Source of the DNA: Opitutales bacterium UBA2995
GTDB taxonomy: Bacteria > Verrucomicrobiota > Verrucomicrobiia > Opitutales > UBA2995
Direction of reading: 5' to 3'
Length of the DNA: 35,539 bases
Assembly: GCA_002346535.1 (NCBI GenBank)
Contig: DDZZ01000076.1
Location: forward strand, 540 to 36,078
Below are positions 7,862 through 17,123 of the stretch, piece by piece. The translations under genes were made by a program, and so were the position numbers. The notes below the pieces were generated by a model. The model made no database searches, was not told the origin of the DNA, and saw only the letters and a list, made by a program, of their open reading frames with translations. Position 1 is the stretch's first letter. Each line of letters begins with the position of its first letter.

Positions 7862-8638
7862 ATGCCTCTGAACGCATCCACTATTTTTCCCGGAATTCCT
7901 TTAGGTCGCGGTGTCACGATTTTGGATACACATCCTGAAGGTCTTGTTGCCCTCTACAAACCGTGTCGGATTTTGTCTCATCCAAATTCAGAGACTGATC
8001 GAAAACTATGTTTGATTCAGGCTTCCTGGAGCAAGGACCGTGAACGGTACCTCTGGAAAAATGGCAAAGACACTCATCGCTTTTACTTGCTTCATCGATT
8101 GGATTCATTGACATCTGGCGTTATTTTAGGCTGCGTGAATCCAAACCTCGCTCGGGAGCTGAAACAGCAGTTTTCGAAACAAAAAGTTGCAAAGACCTAC
8201 TATGCATTGGTATCAGGGTTCGTTCAGGATTCCAAATCCGAGTGGCAGGATGTTTTGAGAAAACGAAGATTCGGATCAGGCCTTCTTGTAACAACAGATC
8301 GTAGAAGGGGAAAGACTGCCAAGACGCATGTTGAAGTTGTTGAGACAAAGAGAAACCATCCCAAATTGAGCCTCCTCCGCCTGAATCCCATGACCGGCAG
8401 GACGCATCAATTACGTTTCCAATGTGCCAAAAGAAAATTTCCTATCATTGGTGATACGACCTACGGTAATTTCAGCCTCAATCGGGATATACAAAAAGCA
8501 ACCCGTTATCAGAGACTTTTTCTTCATGCCTATTCTATTCGTATCGAATGGCATTGGAAACAGAGGCAGCATTACTTTCGAGCAAAGTCCGAAATCCCTG
8601 AAGAGTTCAACAAACTGATGGATTTTAAGATGGCATAA
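7862..8638 (+). CDS. RluA-family pseudouridine synthase
   Basis: This converts specific uridines of rRNA or tRNA to pseudouridine. The catalytic motif is HRLDSLTSGV with Asp81. Other family landmarks are VALYKPCRILSHP (motif I region), KTYYALVSG and RLNPMTGRTHQLRFQCA followed by IIGDTTYG. At 258 aa there is no room for an N-terminal S4 domain, so it belongs with the short RluA/TruC-like members and the target site cannot be assigned. It is probably co-transcribed with the TonB-like gene 24 bases upstream. Confidence 0.92.
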   Translation: MPLNASTIFPGIPLGRGVTILDTHPEGLVALYKPCRILSHPNSETDRKLCLIQASWSKDRERYLWKNGKDTHRFYLLHRLDSLTSGVILGCVNPNLARELKQQFSKQKVAKTYYALVSGFVQDSKSEWQDVLRKRRFGSGLLVTTDRRRGKTAKTHVEVVETKRNHPKLSLLRLNPMTGRTHQLRFQCAKRKFPIIGDTTYGNFSLNRDIQKATRYQRLFLHAYSIRIEWHWKQRQHYFRAKSEIPEEFNKLMDFKMA

Positions 8639-8675
8639 TGGTAGTGATTGGACCTTAAAAAACTATTTACTGAGG

Positions 8676-9162
8676 ATGGCCTATCGCAAACGAAATCGGA
8701 AAAAGTGGTCCGGATCCCTCTATCTAATAATGGGGTTTTTCTTGCTGTTCATGATTTTGGTGGGAATCCAACGCTGCTTCAAATCAAACTACCGAGTTCC
8801 AAAAGAGATAGTTTGGAAAAAAGTTAAACAGGAAACGGCTCTCTACGATCTGGAACCCTCATTTGTGTATTCCATCGTTTTGGCCGAGAGCTCATTACGG
8901 CTTCGAGCCAAATGGCAATGGAATCATGCAGATTAGCCAACACACCTGGGAGAAAATCTCCAATTATCCTTACAGGTTTGTCTGGGATTGGAAACTGAAT
9001 ATTGTAATGGGAACTGCCTATTTGGGTTGGTGTTAGGAATACTTAGAAAAAAAGTTTTCTTATCCACTCCTTGCTGCTTGTTACAACAAAAGTCCGGAAA
9101 CAGTCAAGGAAAGTGGGTTCGATATCAGTAAGGCTGGAAAGTCTGATAATAAAATTTACTAA
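8676..9162 (+). pseudogene. Broken SLT-family lytic transglycosylase
   Basis: The intact first part (86 codons from ATG 8676, with a GAGG-type Shine-Dalgarno directly before) has a membrane anchor (about 14-30). It then enters a lysozyme-like SLT domain with the catalytic Glu in SIVLAESSLRLRA. The frame breaks near 8912. The continuation in another frame reads NGIMQISQHTWEKISNY, GTAYLGW, an in-frame TAG at 9034, then YPLLAACYNKSPETVKESG, ending at TAA 9160-9162. GIMQIS and LLAACYNKSP are the standard SLT motifs after the Glu. One frameshift and one nonsense codon together make sequencing error unlikely. The intact protein would have been a small membrane-bound murein lyase of about 160 aa. 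Confidence 0.82.
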
Positions 9163-9256
9163 CAGTTGTTCAAAGGCAATTTAGATCCTGTGTAACCCTG
9201 AGAGTCTTTGCAAAAGTCTGTTGCCATCTTTTTATTAAACGTTTAAAGGTAGGTTT

Positions 9257-10462
9257 GTGAATAAATGGTTTGTTTGTTTGATCGTCTTGTGTTCTGGGGT
9301 ACTGGATGCTGCTAACCATCAGTTTCCCAAATTTCGAACCGTTGAAATCGATTCGAATTTGCAAATTGGATATGGGGTTGTGTTGGCCGATATCAATGGA
9401 GACGAAAGATTGGATATTGTCCTGGCAGATAAGAAGCAGTTCGCCTGGTATCAGAACCCCACTTGGGATAAACACATTATGGTCGAAAATCTTACGGATC
9501 GCGACCATGTATGTATTGATGCCAGGGACATTGATGGGGATGGCAAAGCCGAGGTGGCAGTCGGTGCACAGTGGAATCCCGGAGAAACTTCCGATGAATC
9601 TTTGAGTGGCAGTGTGCACTATCTAATTCCTCCAGCTGATCGAAAGCAAAAGTGGACTCCGGTTCAGCTGCATCATGAGCCCACGGTGCATCGGATGCGT
9701 TGGTTTAGAAAGAACACCGGCGAGTTTCATTTACTTGTATTGCCTTTGCATGGCCGTGGTAATGTTAATGGCGAGGGAGAAGCCGTGAAAGCTCTGGCAT
9801 ACAAAATGCCGGATAATCCGAGGGATAATTGGGAAACTTACCTGATCGATGGTTCGCTCCACAAAACCCACAATATGGATATTGCCGAGGATGGACCGGA
9901 GGGAAATGGCCACGAAGCCATACTTATTGCCGGTGCCGAGGGCGTAAATTATTTTCGATATCGAAATGGAGGCCTCCGCAGTCGAATATTGATAGGAAAT
10001 GAGGAAGGTGCTGACTTTGATGGAGCTGGGGAGGTGCGTATGGGAACATTACCTGGAGGGAAAACTTTTGTAACCACCGTGGAACCAATGCATGGCAACC
10101 AATTGGCAAGCTATACGCCTCCCCGTCGTGACAGCGGTAAAAAATTCGGAGTTCGAAATCTTCTCTTTGAAGGGATGACCGACGGTCATGGGATTGCTTG
10201 TGGAGATTTGTTAGGGGTAGGTTCGGATCAGGTTGTTGTTGGTTGGCGTGGAAACCGCCAAAACCCTGATAATTACGGTATCAAACTTTTCGTGCCATTG
10301 GATGAAGAAGGCCAAGAATGGAAATCGATGGATATCGACCCCGATTCAATGGCTTGTGAGGATCTTAAACTGGGTGACCTGAATGGGGATGGCCGACTGG
10401 ACATTGTGGCCTGTGGACGTTCTACCCAAAACCTTCGCATCTATTTCAACGAAGGAACCTAA
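9257..10462 (+). CDS. Secreted FG-GAP/VCBS-repeat protein
   Basis: A 401-aa protein with an N-terminal signal peptide (about 1-18, FVCLIVLCSGVLDA). Several calcium-binding FG-GAP/VCBS blades follow: LADINGDERLDIVLAD, DARDIDGDGKAEVAVGAQ and, at the C-terminus, GDLNGDGRLDIVACG. These repeats form a seven-bladed propeller fold. Such proteins in Planctomycetes and Verrucomicrobia are exported and of unknown function, often beside carbohydrate-active genes. The start is GTG 9257 with AGGTAGG just upstream. It is convergent with the PmoA/DUF6807 gene, with only 6 bases between their stops. Confidence 0.85.
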   Translation: MNKWFVCLIVLCSGVLDAANHQFPKFRTVEIDSNLQIGYGVVLADINGDERLDIVLADKKQFAWYQNPTWDKHIMVENLTDRDHVCIDARDIDGDGKAEVAVGAQWNPGETSDESLSGSVHYLIPPADRKQKWTPVQLHHEPTVHRMRWFRKNTGEFHLLVLPLHGRGNVNGEGEAVKALAYKMPDNPRDNWETYLIDGSLHKTHNMDIAEDGPEGNGHEAILIAGAEGVNYFRYRNGGLRSRILIGNEEGADFDGAGEVRMGTLPGGKTFVTTVEPMHGNQLASYTPPRRDSGKKFGVRNLLFEGMTDGHGIACGDLLGVGSDQVVVGWRGNRQNPDNYGIKLFVPLDEEGQEWKSMDIDPDSMACEDLKLGDLNGDGRLDIVACGRSTQNLRIYFNEGT

Positions 10463-10468
10463 AAAACC

Positions 10469-11398
10469 CTAGTCGGTGGACTTGCCCGTATAATCCCGGT
10501 ACCACTTTTCAATTTTCTTTTCATCGGGAGTTCCATCGAAAGTAGCGATCCGGTATTGCGCCGAATAGGTGAATCCGGGTTTCAATATAAAAGACCCGGA
10601 TACCGGCGGTGTGAAAACAAAATAGGGCATACGTGGGTGAACTCTAATTGGCTGTGGAGACCGAAAATTGGACGGGTGGTTCATCACCACAAAACCAGCA
10701 TGCTTGCCGTGAATTTTTCCGTAAACAGCGATCCAATTTGGTCGAGTGTGGTTGCTGGATTCGACATCGACAATGCCCTCACTGGTAAGGACATGCATAG
10801 ATCCTTCATAGCGTTCTTTGTCTTCAGAACTCCAATGCGCACTACCTCTAAACCCGAATCCCCCGTAGTGATATGGATGAAAGTATATTTCATCATTGGT
10901 CGCACACTTTTGTTCAATTTTGATATCTATTATGAACGGGCTTGGGCTTGGGCTCACTGAAACGTTCCATTTCTCGTCAATTGCTGGGCCGTTCTTCAGG
11001 CTAACTTGCTGAATTTTTGCGCTGAAAGAATCCTCTTCAACCGACTCGAGCTCAACGTGGTTGGCTGTTCCTAGCTGAGCATGTTGGTTCCAGAAATCGA
11101 CCACTTCGTGTTTGAATGTGGCACGAGTCCAGGCCGAAAAAACAGCGTGCTGATGCACGTGACCGATTGGAAAATCATCAGTTAGAATTTTTCCATTAGG
11201 AGAATACAGTGGGTGAATGAATCCACTCCTTTTGTAATGTTTCTCAACACCGTCCGGTGGTACCGCAGTATCCATATGGTAGGTAAGGACTGGTTCTCCC
11301 TTATTCAAAAGGGTTATTTGCCCATCAGATTGTTCACTGGTTACAGCCGCGTTGACGCTGCTCGTGGCTAACAACAACGTGAGGCCTAAAAATGCCAT
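10469..11398 (-). CDS. PmoA/DUF6807-family secreted protein
   Basis: A 309-aa protein with a signal peptide (about 1-18, LGLTLLLATSSVNA). Its core resembles the 'methane oxygenase PmoA' / DUF6807 family: HPLYSPNGKILTDDFPIGH followed by VHQHAVFSAW and VDFWNQHAQLG, with HPYHYGGFGFRGSAHW in the second half. The name PmoA is misleading, since these proteins are unrelated to methane oxidation. Members are common beside glycoside hydrolases and ThuA proteins in Planctomycetes and Verrucomicrobia, and a role in sugar processing is inferred only from such context. The several His residues could bind metal or substrate. It is a single gene. Confidence 0.82.
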   Translation of the reverse strand: MAFLGLTLLLATSSVNAAVTSEQSDGQITLLNKGEPVLTYHMDTAVPPDGVEKHYKRSGFIHPLYSPNGKILTDDFPIGHVHQHAVFSAWTRATFKHEVVDFWNQHAQLGTANHVELESVEEDSFSAKIQQVSLKNGPAIDEKWNVSVSPSPSPFIIDIKIEQKCATNDEIYFHPYHYGGFGFRGSAHWSSEDKERYEGSMHVLTSEGIVDVESSNHTRPNWIAVYGKIHGKHAGFVVMNHPSNFRSPQPIRVHPRMPYFVFTPPVSGSFILKPGFTYSAQYRIATFDGTPDEKKIEKWYRDYTGKSTD

Positions 11399-11829
11399 GG
11401 TTTTTGCACTTTTTCGTTACCCGATATTGAGCCAATCATGGCGGGTAATCTATTTTCATTGGAAAAAACCTCAACAACCATTTTGTTGGTCTGATGTTTT
11501 CCATCCACCGCATTCTAATTAGGCCCATAATATTAAGATTTAATTGCTCCATTAAAAAATTCCCAGCCATCAAGCATTCAGACACAGCTTTGTATAAAGG
11601 GAACTCCTCATCCCTTTAATTTTAGCTGCTTCTTCCCAGGAGATGCGGCAAATTTTTCTCATCCTCTTATTAATTTCACGTTCATGACATCCTCAGTTGG
11701 TATCCGGTCCCAATCGACGGAATCTATAAGTGGCCGTTATTGATGGCGGCTATTCTATTAGCTACGGGGCTTGTTTTGTTTCCGATGATTCTCCTTACTA
11801 GGTTGCGATGAATAAATACGGGTGCCTGC
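11399..11829 (+). other. Gene-poor region with a possible small membrane-protein remnant
   Basis: No intact gene. From an ATG at 11643, directly preceded by AGGAG, a hydrophobic start (MRQIFLILLLISRS) meets a stop. The frame ending at TGA 11809-11811 encodes YPVPIDGIYKWPLLMAAILL and continues as a membrane helix ending LTRLR. This could be a frameshifted small single-helix protein. No family is recognised. The first 240 bases of the stretch show nothing. Confidence 0.3.
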
Positions 11830-12708
11830 ATTCAGCCCGAATGCTGAATTCGCCGGGCAAATGTTCGACCATCTGCGAAGATTGAAGGCCATATTTGCGA
11901 GGGTAGACCTTAGCTAGTAATTTCTGAGGAAAATGGCATTTTGACAATGTCCATCTTATTGCGGACCCGGCCTTTGTGATGGAGCCGGAAGAACCGGATT
12001 CAAATAAGCTTGGTTTCCAGATCTCTGACGGAGCAATTGGTCTAAACTTTAGTCCTATGATGGCCAAATACACTGTGGATAGAAAAGTATAAGTTTGGGA
12101 ACTCACCGAAGAGCTGCTCATACCTTGGGCGGACCGTTGTGCTGAAATGGTAGTCGCATTAGCTGAATTGGTAAATCAGGAAATTCTTTTGGTACCCCAT
12201 GTCGGCTCCGAGTTAATCGGTATTGATGGTTTTGCGTTTCTAAAAACCGAGTCCCTGCTGGCAGAAAACAAATCATTGAAGCGATTTCTCTGTCTCTCTG
12301 ATAGTTTAGTGCAAAAGAACTCAAAGCTGTCATCGCCAAATCTGGGGCGTTCGCCGAATCCCGATTGCTTGCGATCATTGCAGCCTTTTCTACCGAAGTT
12401 CCTACCCTGAGTCTTAGCTATAGTGTCAAGGATCGTGGATTGAATGAGGATTTGTCCGGATTCTCAAGATTATTGTATCGGCGCATCCTCATTGAACTGT
12501 GAAGCTTTTCTGGAGCGAATGAACAAATTGTTGTCGAGGCAAAGACAATCAAAGCTTAACTTAATGAACGTGTTCCTCTTATGCGAGAAAAGGCTTATGC
12601 TGCCGATGCGACGTTGAAAAAAACGCTTGGAAAATTAATTTTCACAGGAAACTGCAACTGGGCCGTTTCGGTCATTGACCTCGCTTTGGTCTCCGATTGG
12701 CTAATATG
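11830..12708 (+). pseudogene. Decayed polysaccharide pyruvyl transferase
   Basis: The family is recognised only after joining frames. FDHLRRLKAIFARVDLS is followed by stops. WHFDNVHLIADPAFVMEPEE then runs into GAIGLNFSPMMAKYTVDRKV and a TAA. WELTEELLIPWADRCAEMV leads to EILLVPHVGSE. After a shift, AKELKAVIAKSGAFAESRLL, AIIAAFSTEVPTLSLSYSVK and DRGLNEDLSGF match the C-terminal half of the WcaK/CsaB-type fold. At least two nonsense codons and two frameshifts are present. The intact enzyme would have added ketal pyruvate to cell-surface polysaccharide. The borders are approximate. Confidence 0.72.
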
Positions 12709-12728
12709 AAATTCTTTTTCCAAATTAA

Positions 12729-13727
12729 ATGAAAGGCCTTGTTCTTAATGAAATTAAACAGCCCTTGGAGTTCATTGAACGTCCAGATTTGAAGCCTCAA
12801 GCAGGAGAGGTCAAAATAAGCCTGCAAGCTGCTGCCATAAACCGGCGGGATTTTTGGATCACTTTAGGCCTTTATCCCGGAATCGTACCTGGGGTTATCC
12901 TTGGATCCGATGGTGCTGGAGTAGTCTCACAGGTCGGCGAAGGTGTTGATGGCTCTTGGCTGAATAGGGAAGTAATCGTCAATCCGAGCCTGGACTGGGG
13001 TGATCGACAGGATTGCTTTGGAAATGAATTTACCATTCTTGGTCTGCCAGTTGATGGCACATTTGCGACAGAGATGGTGATTGGAGCAGGTCAGCTTTGC
13101 GGAAAACCAAGTCAGTTGAGTTGGGAAGAGGCGGCTGCACTTCCATTAGCAGGGCTCACTGCCTACCGAGCTCTATTTTCTAAAGGCGGGCTTGAGTCGG
13201 GTGAAACTGTATTGATCACAGGAGCCGGAGGTGGGGTTTCCACTTTTTTGATCCAATTTGCGGTAGCTTCAGGTGCGAACGTATGGGTCAATTCTTCCTC
13301 CCCGGAAAAAATTGACCGAGCCATCGGTTTGGGTGCCAAAGGAGGATTTTTATACACCGACGACGATTGGGGGAAGCAGTTCATAAAGACGGTTGGTAAT
13401 CCAAGCCTGATAGTCGACAGTGCTGCAGGTCCGACTTACGATACCTTGATTGATCTGGTTGAAATGGGTGGCCGCATCGTGAACTTTGGTGCAACGCTTG
13501 GGCCTCCAGAAAAACTGGAAATGAGTAAGGTATTCTGGAAACAAATACGCCTTCAGGGTTCTACTATGGGGTCTCCAGACGATTTTGCAGCCATGGTTGC
13601 ATTTGCTGATCAACTTGGCGTCAAACCCGTGGTAGATTCAACCTACCCCTTAGCCGAAGGGAACGCAGCGATCGAATTGATGAAGACTTCTCCTCAATTC
13701 GGAAAGTATGTGTTAACCATCAGCTGA
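12729..13727 (+). CDS. MDR-family NAD(P)-dependent alcohol dehydrogenase/quinone oxidoreductase
   Basis: A 332-aa medium-chain reductase. The GroES-like N-terminal domain has AAAINRRDFWITLGLYPG and GSDGAGVVSQVGEGVDG. The Rossmann domain has AALPLAGLTAYRAL and VLITGAGGGVSTFLIQFA (cofactor loop near residue 160). The C-terminus has GGRIVNFGA. The ligands of the structural and catalytic zinc sites are not evident, so it is probably a zinc-independent quinone-oxidoreductase-like member. The substrate cannot be inferred. It starts 20 bases after the decayed pyruvyl transferase and is not part of a recognisable operon. Confidence 0.88.
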   Translation: MKGLVLNEIKQPLEFIERPDLKPQAGEVKISLQAAAINRRDFWITLGLYPGIVPGVILGSDGAGVVSQVGEGVDGSWLNREVIVNPSLDWGDRQDCFGNEFTILGLPVDGTFATEMVIGAGQLCGKPSQLSWEEAAALPLAGLTAYRALFSKGGLESGETVLITGAGGGVSTFLIQFAVASGANVWVNSSSPEKIDRAIGLGAKGGFLYTDDDWGKQFIKTVGNPSLIVDSAAGPTYDTLIDLVEMGGRIVNFGATLGPPEKLEMSKVFWKQIRLQGSTMGSPDDFAAMVAFADQLGVKPVVDSTYPLAEGNAAIELMKTSPQFGKYVLTIS

Positions 13728-13765
13728 GTGGCTGAAGATTTATTCCAATCGCTAAGGCAGATCAC

Positions 13766-14413
13766 TCAATCTGAACGGTGACTTAATAAATTTGGAAGTT
13801 CGCTGAGAGATTGGATAGTATGTATTGCTCCCGTAAAGTCGTGACTCTCCGTGAATTCGTTGTGAACGATCACGCAGTCAATGCAGGCGGCTAGTGCCGC
13901 ATTTAATCCGCGTTCAGAATCTTCAACAACTAGGGCCTCATTCGCTTTAGCTCCGAATCGTTGCAGTCCGGCCAAGTATGGTTCTGGATGCGGTTTTGAT
14001 TTTTCGTAATCTTCACGCACAAGAATGAATTCCATAAATGAAATCAAACTTCGATTCCGGTGAATGACATCAAAATCTGTCTTGTGGCAGGTCGTGATGA
14101 TTGCCATTCGATAGTATCGAGAAAGCTTCTTCAGGGTTTCAGCCACACCCGGAATACCGATGTTCTTGGTCAGGAGGAATTTCTTATAATACTGGTTTCT
14201 ATCTGCCTCCTTTTGCTGAATAGCTGCCTCCTCAATTCCCTGCGCTCTCGCTAGCTCCCAGCTGGATTGGCCCCGAATCATTATCTTCATATATTCGTCT
14301 CTTGTGAGCGTTACACCCAGCTCTCCAAGGGCCCGTTGAGTGGCCTTGTAATACCAGTATTCTGTATCGACGAGGACACCATCGTTGTCAAATAGGATGA
14401 AATTCTTTCTCAC
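13766..14413 (-). CDS. HAD-superfamily sugar phosphatase/phosphoglucomutase-like hydrolase
   Basis: A 215-aa haloacid dehalogenase of the beta-phosphoglucomutase/GS1-like type. Motif I is FDNDGVLVDTE with nucleophile Asp9 and general acid Asp11. A helical cap (about 15-80) follows. Motif II is AIITTCHK, motif III is the Lys of EKSKPHPEPY, and motif IV is VVEDSERG. The KPHPEPY signature suits phosphatases or mutases acting on small sugar or polyol phosphates, but the substrate is not predictable. The start is GTG 14413. It is divergent from the decayed epimerase, whose ATG is 50 bases away. Confidence 0.9.
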   Translation of the reverse strand: MRKNFILFDNDGVLVDTEYWYYKATQRALGELGVTLTRDEYMKIMIRGQSSWELARAQGIEEAAIQQKEADRNQYYKKFLLTKNIGIPGVAETLKKLSRYYRMAIITTCHKTDFDVIHRNRSLISFMEFILVREDYEKSKPHPEPYLAGLQRFGAKANEALVVEDSERGLNAALAACIDCVIVHNEFTESHDFTGAIHTIQSLSELPNLLSHRSD

Positions 14414-14463
14414 GGCAGTTTCAAATAGGACGCTTACTATTGCCCCTTGAGAAATTTCTTTTG

Positions 14464-15458
14464 ATGTGTGTCAACGTGAAAATACTTGTTACTGGCAGCG
14501 CTGGTAACCTTGGATAAGCGCTTGTTCGAATGCTTCAAGCTTCAAAACACGATGTCGTCGGGATAGGTTTGAAGTCTTTTGAATTTACCACAGAGACCGG
14601 TTCGATTGCTGATCGAGCGTTTGTAACAAACAGTATGCAGAGCGTGGATGTTGTTTTGCATGCGGCGACTTTGCACAAGCCTCACGTAGCCATTCAGATC
14701 GTCAGTATTTTGTGGATACAAGTATAAATGGTACACTCAGCTTATTGGAATAATCGGTAAGAGTATACGTGAAGGCATCCATCTTTACAAGCACGACCAG
14801 TGCATTTGGCGACGCCAATCGAGCCGATATGGACCAGCCGGTCGGTTGGTCCACGGAAGACATTTTACCCGTTCCCAAAAATATTTACGGAGTAACCAAG
14901 GTGGCGGCAGAAAACCTGTACCAACAATTTCACCGGAATCAGAAATTAAGATGCCTTATTTTTCGTGCCTCGCGCTTCTTTCATGAAAAGATGACCATAG
15001 AGAAAAACTAGACGCTTTCGATCAGCTTAGCCTCAAAATGAATGAGTTCCTCTTTCGACGAGCGGATAGCGAGGATATGGTATCCGCACATTTACTGGCT
15101 CTCGATAAGGCCGAGCAGATTGGATTTGGGCGTTATATCATTAGTGCAAAGACTCCGTTTGTTCCTGAGGATTTATCCGATCTACGCCATCGAACTCCCA
15201 ATGTTGTCAAACGCTATTTTCCAGAGTTTCCAGCTATCTTTTAAGCGGAGATGGTGGAAAATGTCTCCTGGCCTCGACCGTGTTTATGTAAACGAAAAAG
15301 TCTGATTTGAACTAGACTGGCAACCCAAACGTGATTTTGCTTCTTATTTAAAACGCCTTATTGAAGAAAAGAAACCTTTTAGTGAGCTAACCCGAATCGT
15401 TGGATCGAAAGGTTATCACGATGAGGTTTTTGAAGATGGGCCCTTTCCCGTAGATTAA
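14464..15458 (+). pseudogene. Decayed NAD-dependent sugar epimerase/dehydratase
   Basis: From ATG 14464 the frame reads VKILVTGSAGNLG, a Rossmann glycine loop, then TAA. It continues as ALVRMLQASKHDVVGIGLKS, SVDVVLHAATLHKPHVA, VDTSINGTLSLLE, FTSTTSAFGDANRADMDQP, IYGVTKVAAENLYQQF, DMVSAHLLALDKAEQIGFG and RYIISAKTPF, using all three frames. The tail DRVYVNEKV, DWQPKRDFASYLKRLIEEKK ends at TAA 15456-15458. The catalytic Ser-Thr and YxxxK (YGVTK) are still visible. Several nonsense codons and shifts mark an old pseudogene of an extended SDR such as a nucleotide-sugar epimerase. Confidence 0.83.
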
Positions 15459-15489
15459 ATTCTCACCTTATTGCCTTTTCTAAGCAAAT

Positions 15490-16851
15490 TTAAGACCCAT
15501 ATAATAGTTTGGCCAGCATGCCGTAGCCGGCTATTATGGCGATACAGATACCCGAAATCCAAAGGCAGATATCGAATAACCGAGTGGGTTTTAATTCAGG
15601 AATATACATACGGTATCGTAGATAGAGCGCTCCAAATGCTATGGCTATCAAGCTGATTGCCTGGAACGTGCCGCCAATGACTACCATCCACAAAGGCGCC
15701 TTAAATATTACAAATAACATTAGTTGGAACAAAGGGATGATGGTCACCAAGCGCTGGATCCATTTTTGCTTTTCATCGTCGTTGTTGACCTTTATCCATC
15801 CGATTAATTTGAAGCAATCGGTGGACATGCGTGCGTGAGTAGCCGTGCTGACAAACACTGTGGAGTAGAGTGCAACAAATGCGCCGATAAGGAAAATAAT
15901 TCGGGAGCCCTCGCCCAGTGTTTCAGTGTACATGAGCGAAAGGTTTTTAATCATATCCATTCCCTCCGGTGCCAGTCCTCGAGCATGTAATACCGCCGCT
16001 CCCAGCAGATAAAAAGCTATGGTTAACCCGGTATAAACAACTAGCGACAACATTGCATCCAGGCGCATGACTCGCATCCATCCTTTGGCACGGTTTAGCC
16101 AGGCTTCGGTTCGTTCGAAAGGTCCTGTAACTTTTGCATATCCTCTTTCCAGGCAAACGGAGGGATAATAAATCAATTCTCCGGCGCCCACCCCTGTTAT
16201 GCCAAACATTGCCAATGCCACGGCGAATCCGCCAATAGGTAAGTCAAACGTTAGTCCGGAACTTATTTGTTTCCAAGATATGGCGTAATCCGTTCCCTGT
16301 ATCAGGCCAACGCAAATGATGGTCGTTATGGTGAATGCAAGCACCATCATAGCTGCGGCATTCTGTAGCAAATTGTAACGTCCAATGCGCAATATAGTGA
16401 TAGTAAAGAGCATCATTATGATTGCCCAGTAGGTGACCGACACCCCAGGGAAGAGGATATTCAACACCATAGCCACCCCGCCGAGCATCGCTCCATGCTG
16501 CAGGAGAACCATAATCAGAACCAGCAACCACCACCAAATAAACCAGGAAGCTCGGTAGTGAGGTCCAGGCAAGTCATTAAATGTTTCGAGTGTGGTTTTG
16601 CCTGAGTAAATTGCATAGCGACCGAGCATCAGTTGTACTACCACTTTAATGACACAACTTAAAATGATGAGCCAAAGAGCAATAAAGCCCGTCTTTGCGC
16701 CCAGGCCAGTTGTGGCTATTAATTCGCCAGATCCGACTACACCAGCTGTCATTACCAAGCCTGGACCCCAGTAACGGATCATGCCACCAAAATTTTTTGG
16801 AGGTTCCAGGATAGCTGTATTCACGTTTTTGTTCAATGAATCCTTAGGCAT
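15490..16851 (-). CDS. Nramp-like divalent-metal-transporter-family protein lacking the metal motifs
   Basis: A 453-aa polytopic membrane protein with about 11 hydrophobic segments and the Nramp (SLC11) layout. It starts with the typical GPG of helix 1 (WGPGLVMTAGVVGSGELIAT, residues 28-47). The helix-1 metal motif DPGN of true Nramp proteins is replaced by GSGE (40-43). The helix-6 MPH motif is replaced by VGAGELIYYP (221-230), so both half-helices share GxGELI. Metal or proton coupling as in MntH is therefore doubtful and the substrate is unknown. Similar Nramp-annotated proteins occur in Planctomycetes and Verrucomicrobia. It is a single gene. The 3' end faces the decayed epimerase and the 5' end is divergent from the sulfatase. 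Confidence 0.8.
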   Translation of the reverse strand: MPKDSLNKNVNTAILEPPKNFGGMIRYWGPGLVMTAGVVGSGELIATTGLGAKTGFIALWLIILSCVIKVVVQLMLGRYAIYSGKTTLETFNDLPGPHYRASWFIWWWLLVLIMVLLQHGAMLGGVAMVLNILFPGVSVTYWAIIMMLFTITILRIGRYNLLQNAAAMMVLAFTITTIICVGLIQGTDYAISWKQISSGLTFDLPIGGFAVALAMFGITGVGAGELIYYPSVCLERGYAKVTGPFERTEAWLNRAKGWMRVMRLDAMLSLVVYTGLTIAFYLLGAAVLHARGLAPEGMDMIKNLSLMYTETLGEGSRIIFLIGAFVALYSTVFVSTATHARMSTDCFKLIGWIKVNNDDEKQKWIQRLVTIIPLFQLMLFVIFKAPLWMVVIGGTFQAISLIAIAFGALYLRYRMYIPELKPTRLFDICLWISGICIAIIAGYGMLAKLLYGS

Positions 16852-17123
16852 AGTTAAGAATGATTGGAATTACCCGCTAGATGTATTGGTGGCTTAAGGA
16901 GAGATGGATTGGTAACCGATTGGAGGCCTCAAAAGGATTTACCATCTTGGCTTAAGTCCATAACTGCAAGAGGTAAACTGGGTTGATGCCTGGGTCTCGG
17001 ACAATAAGGCTCTACTTACCCTTTTTATTCAGCGTTCGAATTGCGACCCATTCACGAGTAACTCGCCAACGTTGCTCAATTGACAGGCTTGATGGCTGGA
17101 GACTTAGTATACAAATCTTCACG

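Noticed and set aside
8676..15458. Possible stop-codon recoding (TAG or TAA read through) in the interrupted genes
   Set aside because: Intact genes here end in TAA, TAG and TGA, and the interrupted genes also carry frameshifts. Decay explains them better.
17080..17113. TTGACA and TATACA as a promoter for the sulfatase
   Set aside because: The spacing is 22 bases, too long for a normal sigma-70 promoter. A 17-18-base alternative has a poor -10 and would leave almost no leader.
16983..17123. N-terminal extension of the sulfatase to GTG/ATG codons at 16983
   Set aside because: The extension is basic and non-conserved, and would bury the clear signal peptide that starts at ATG 17124.
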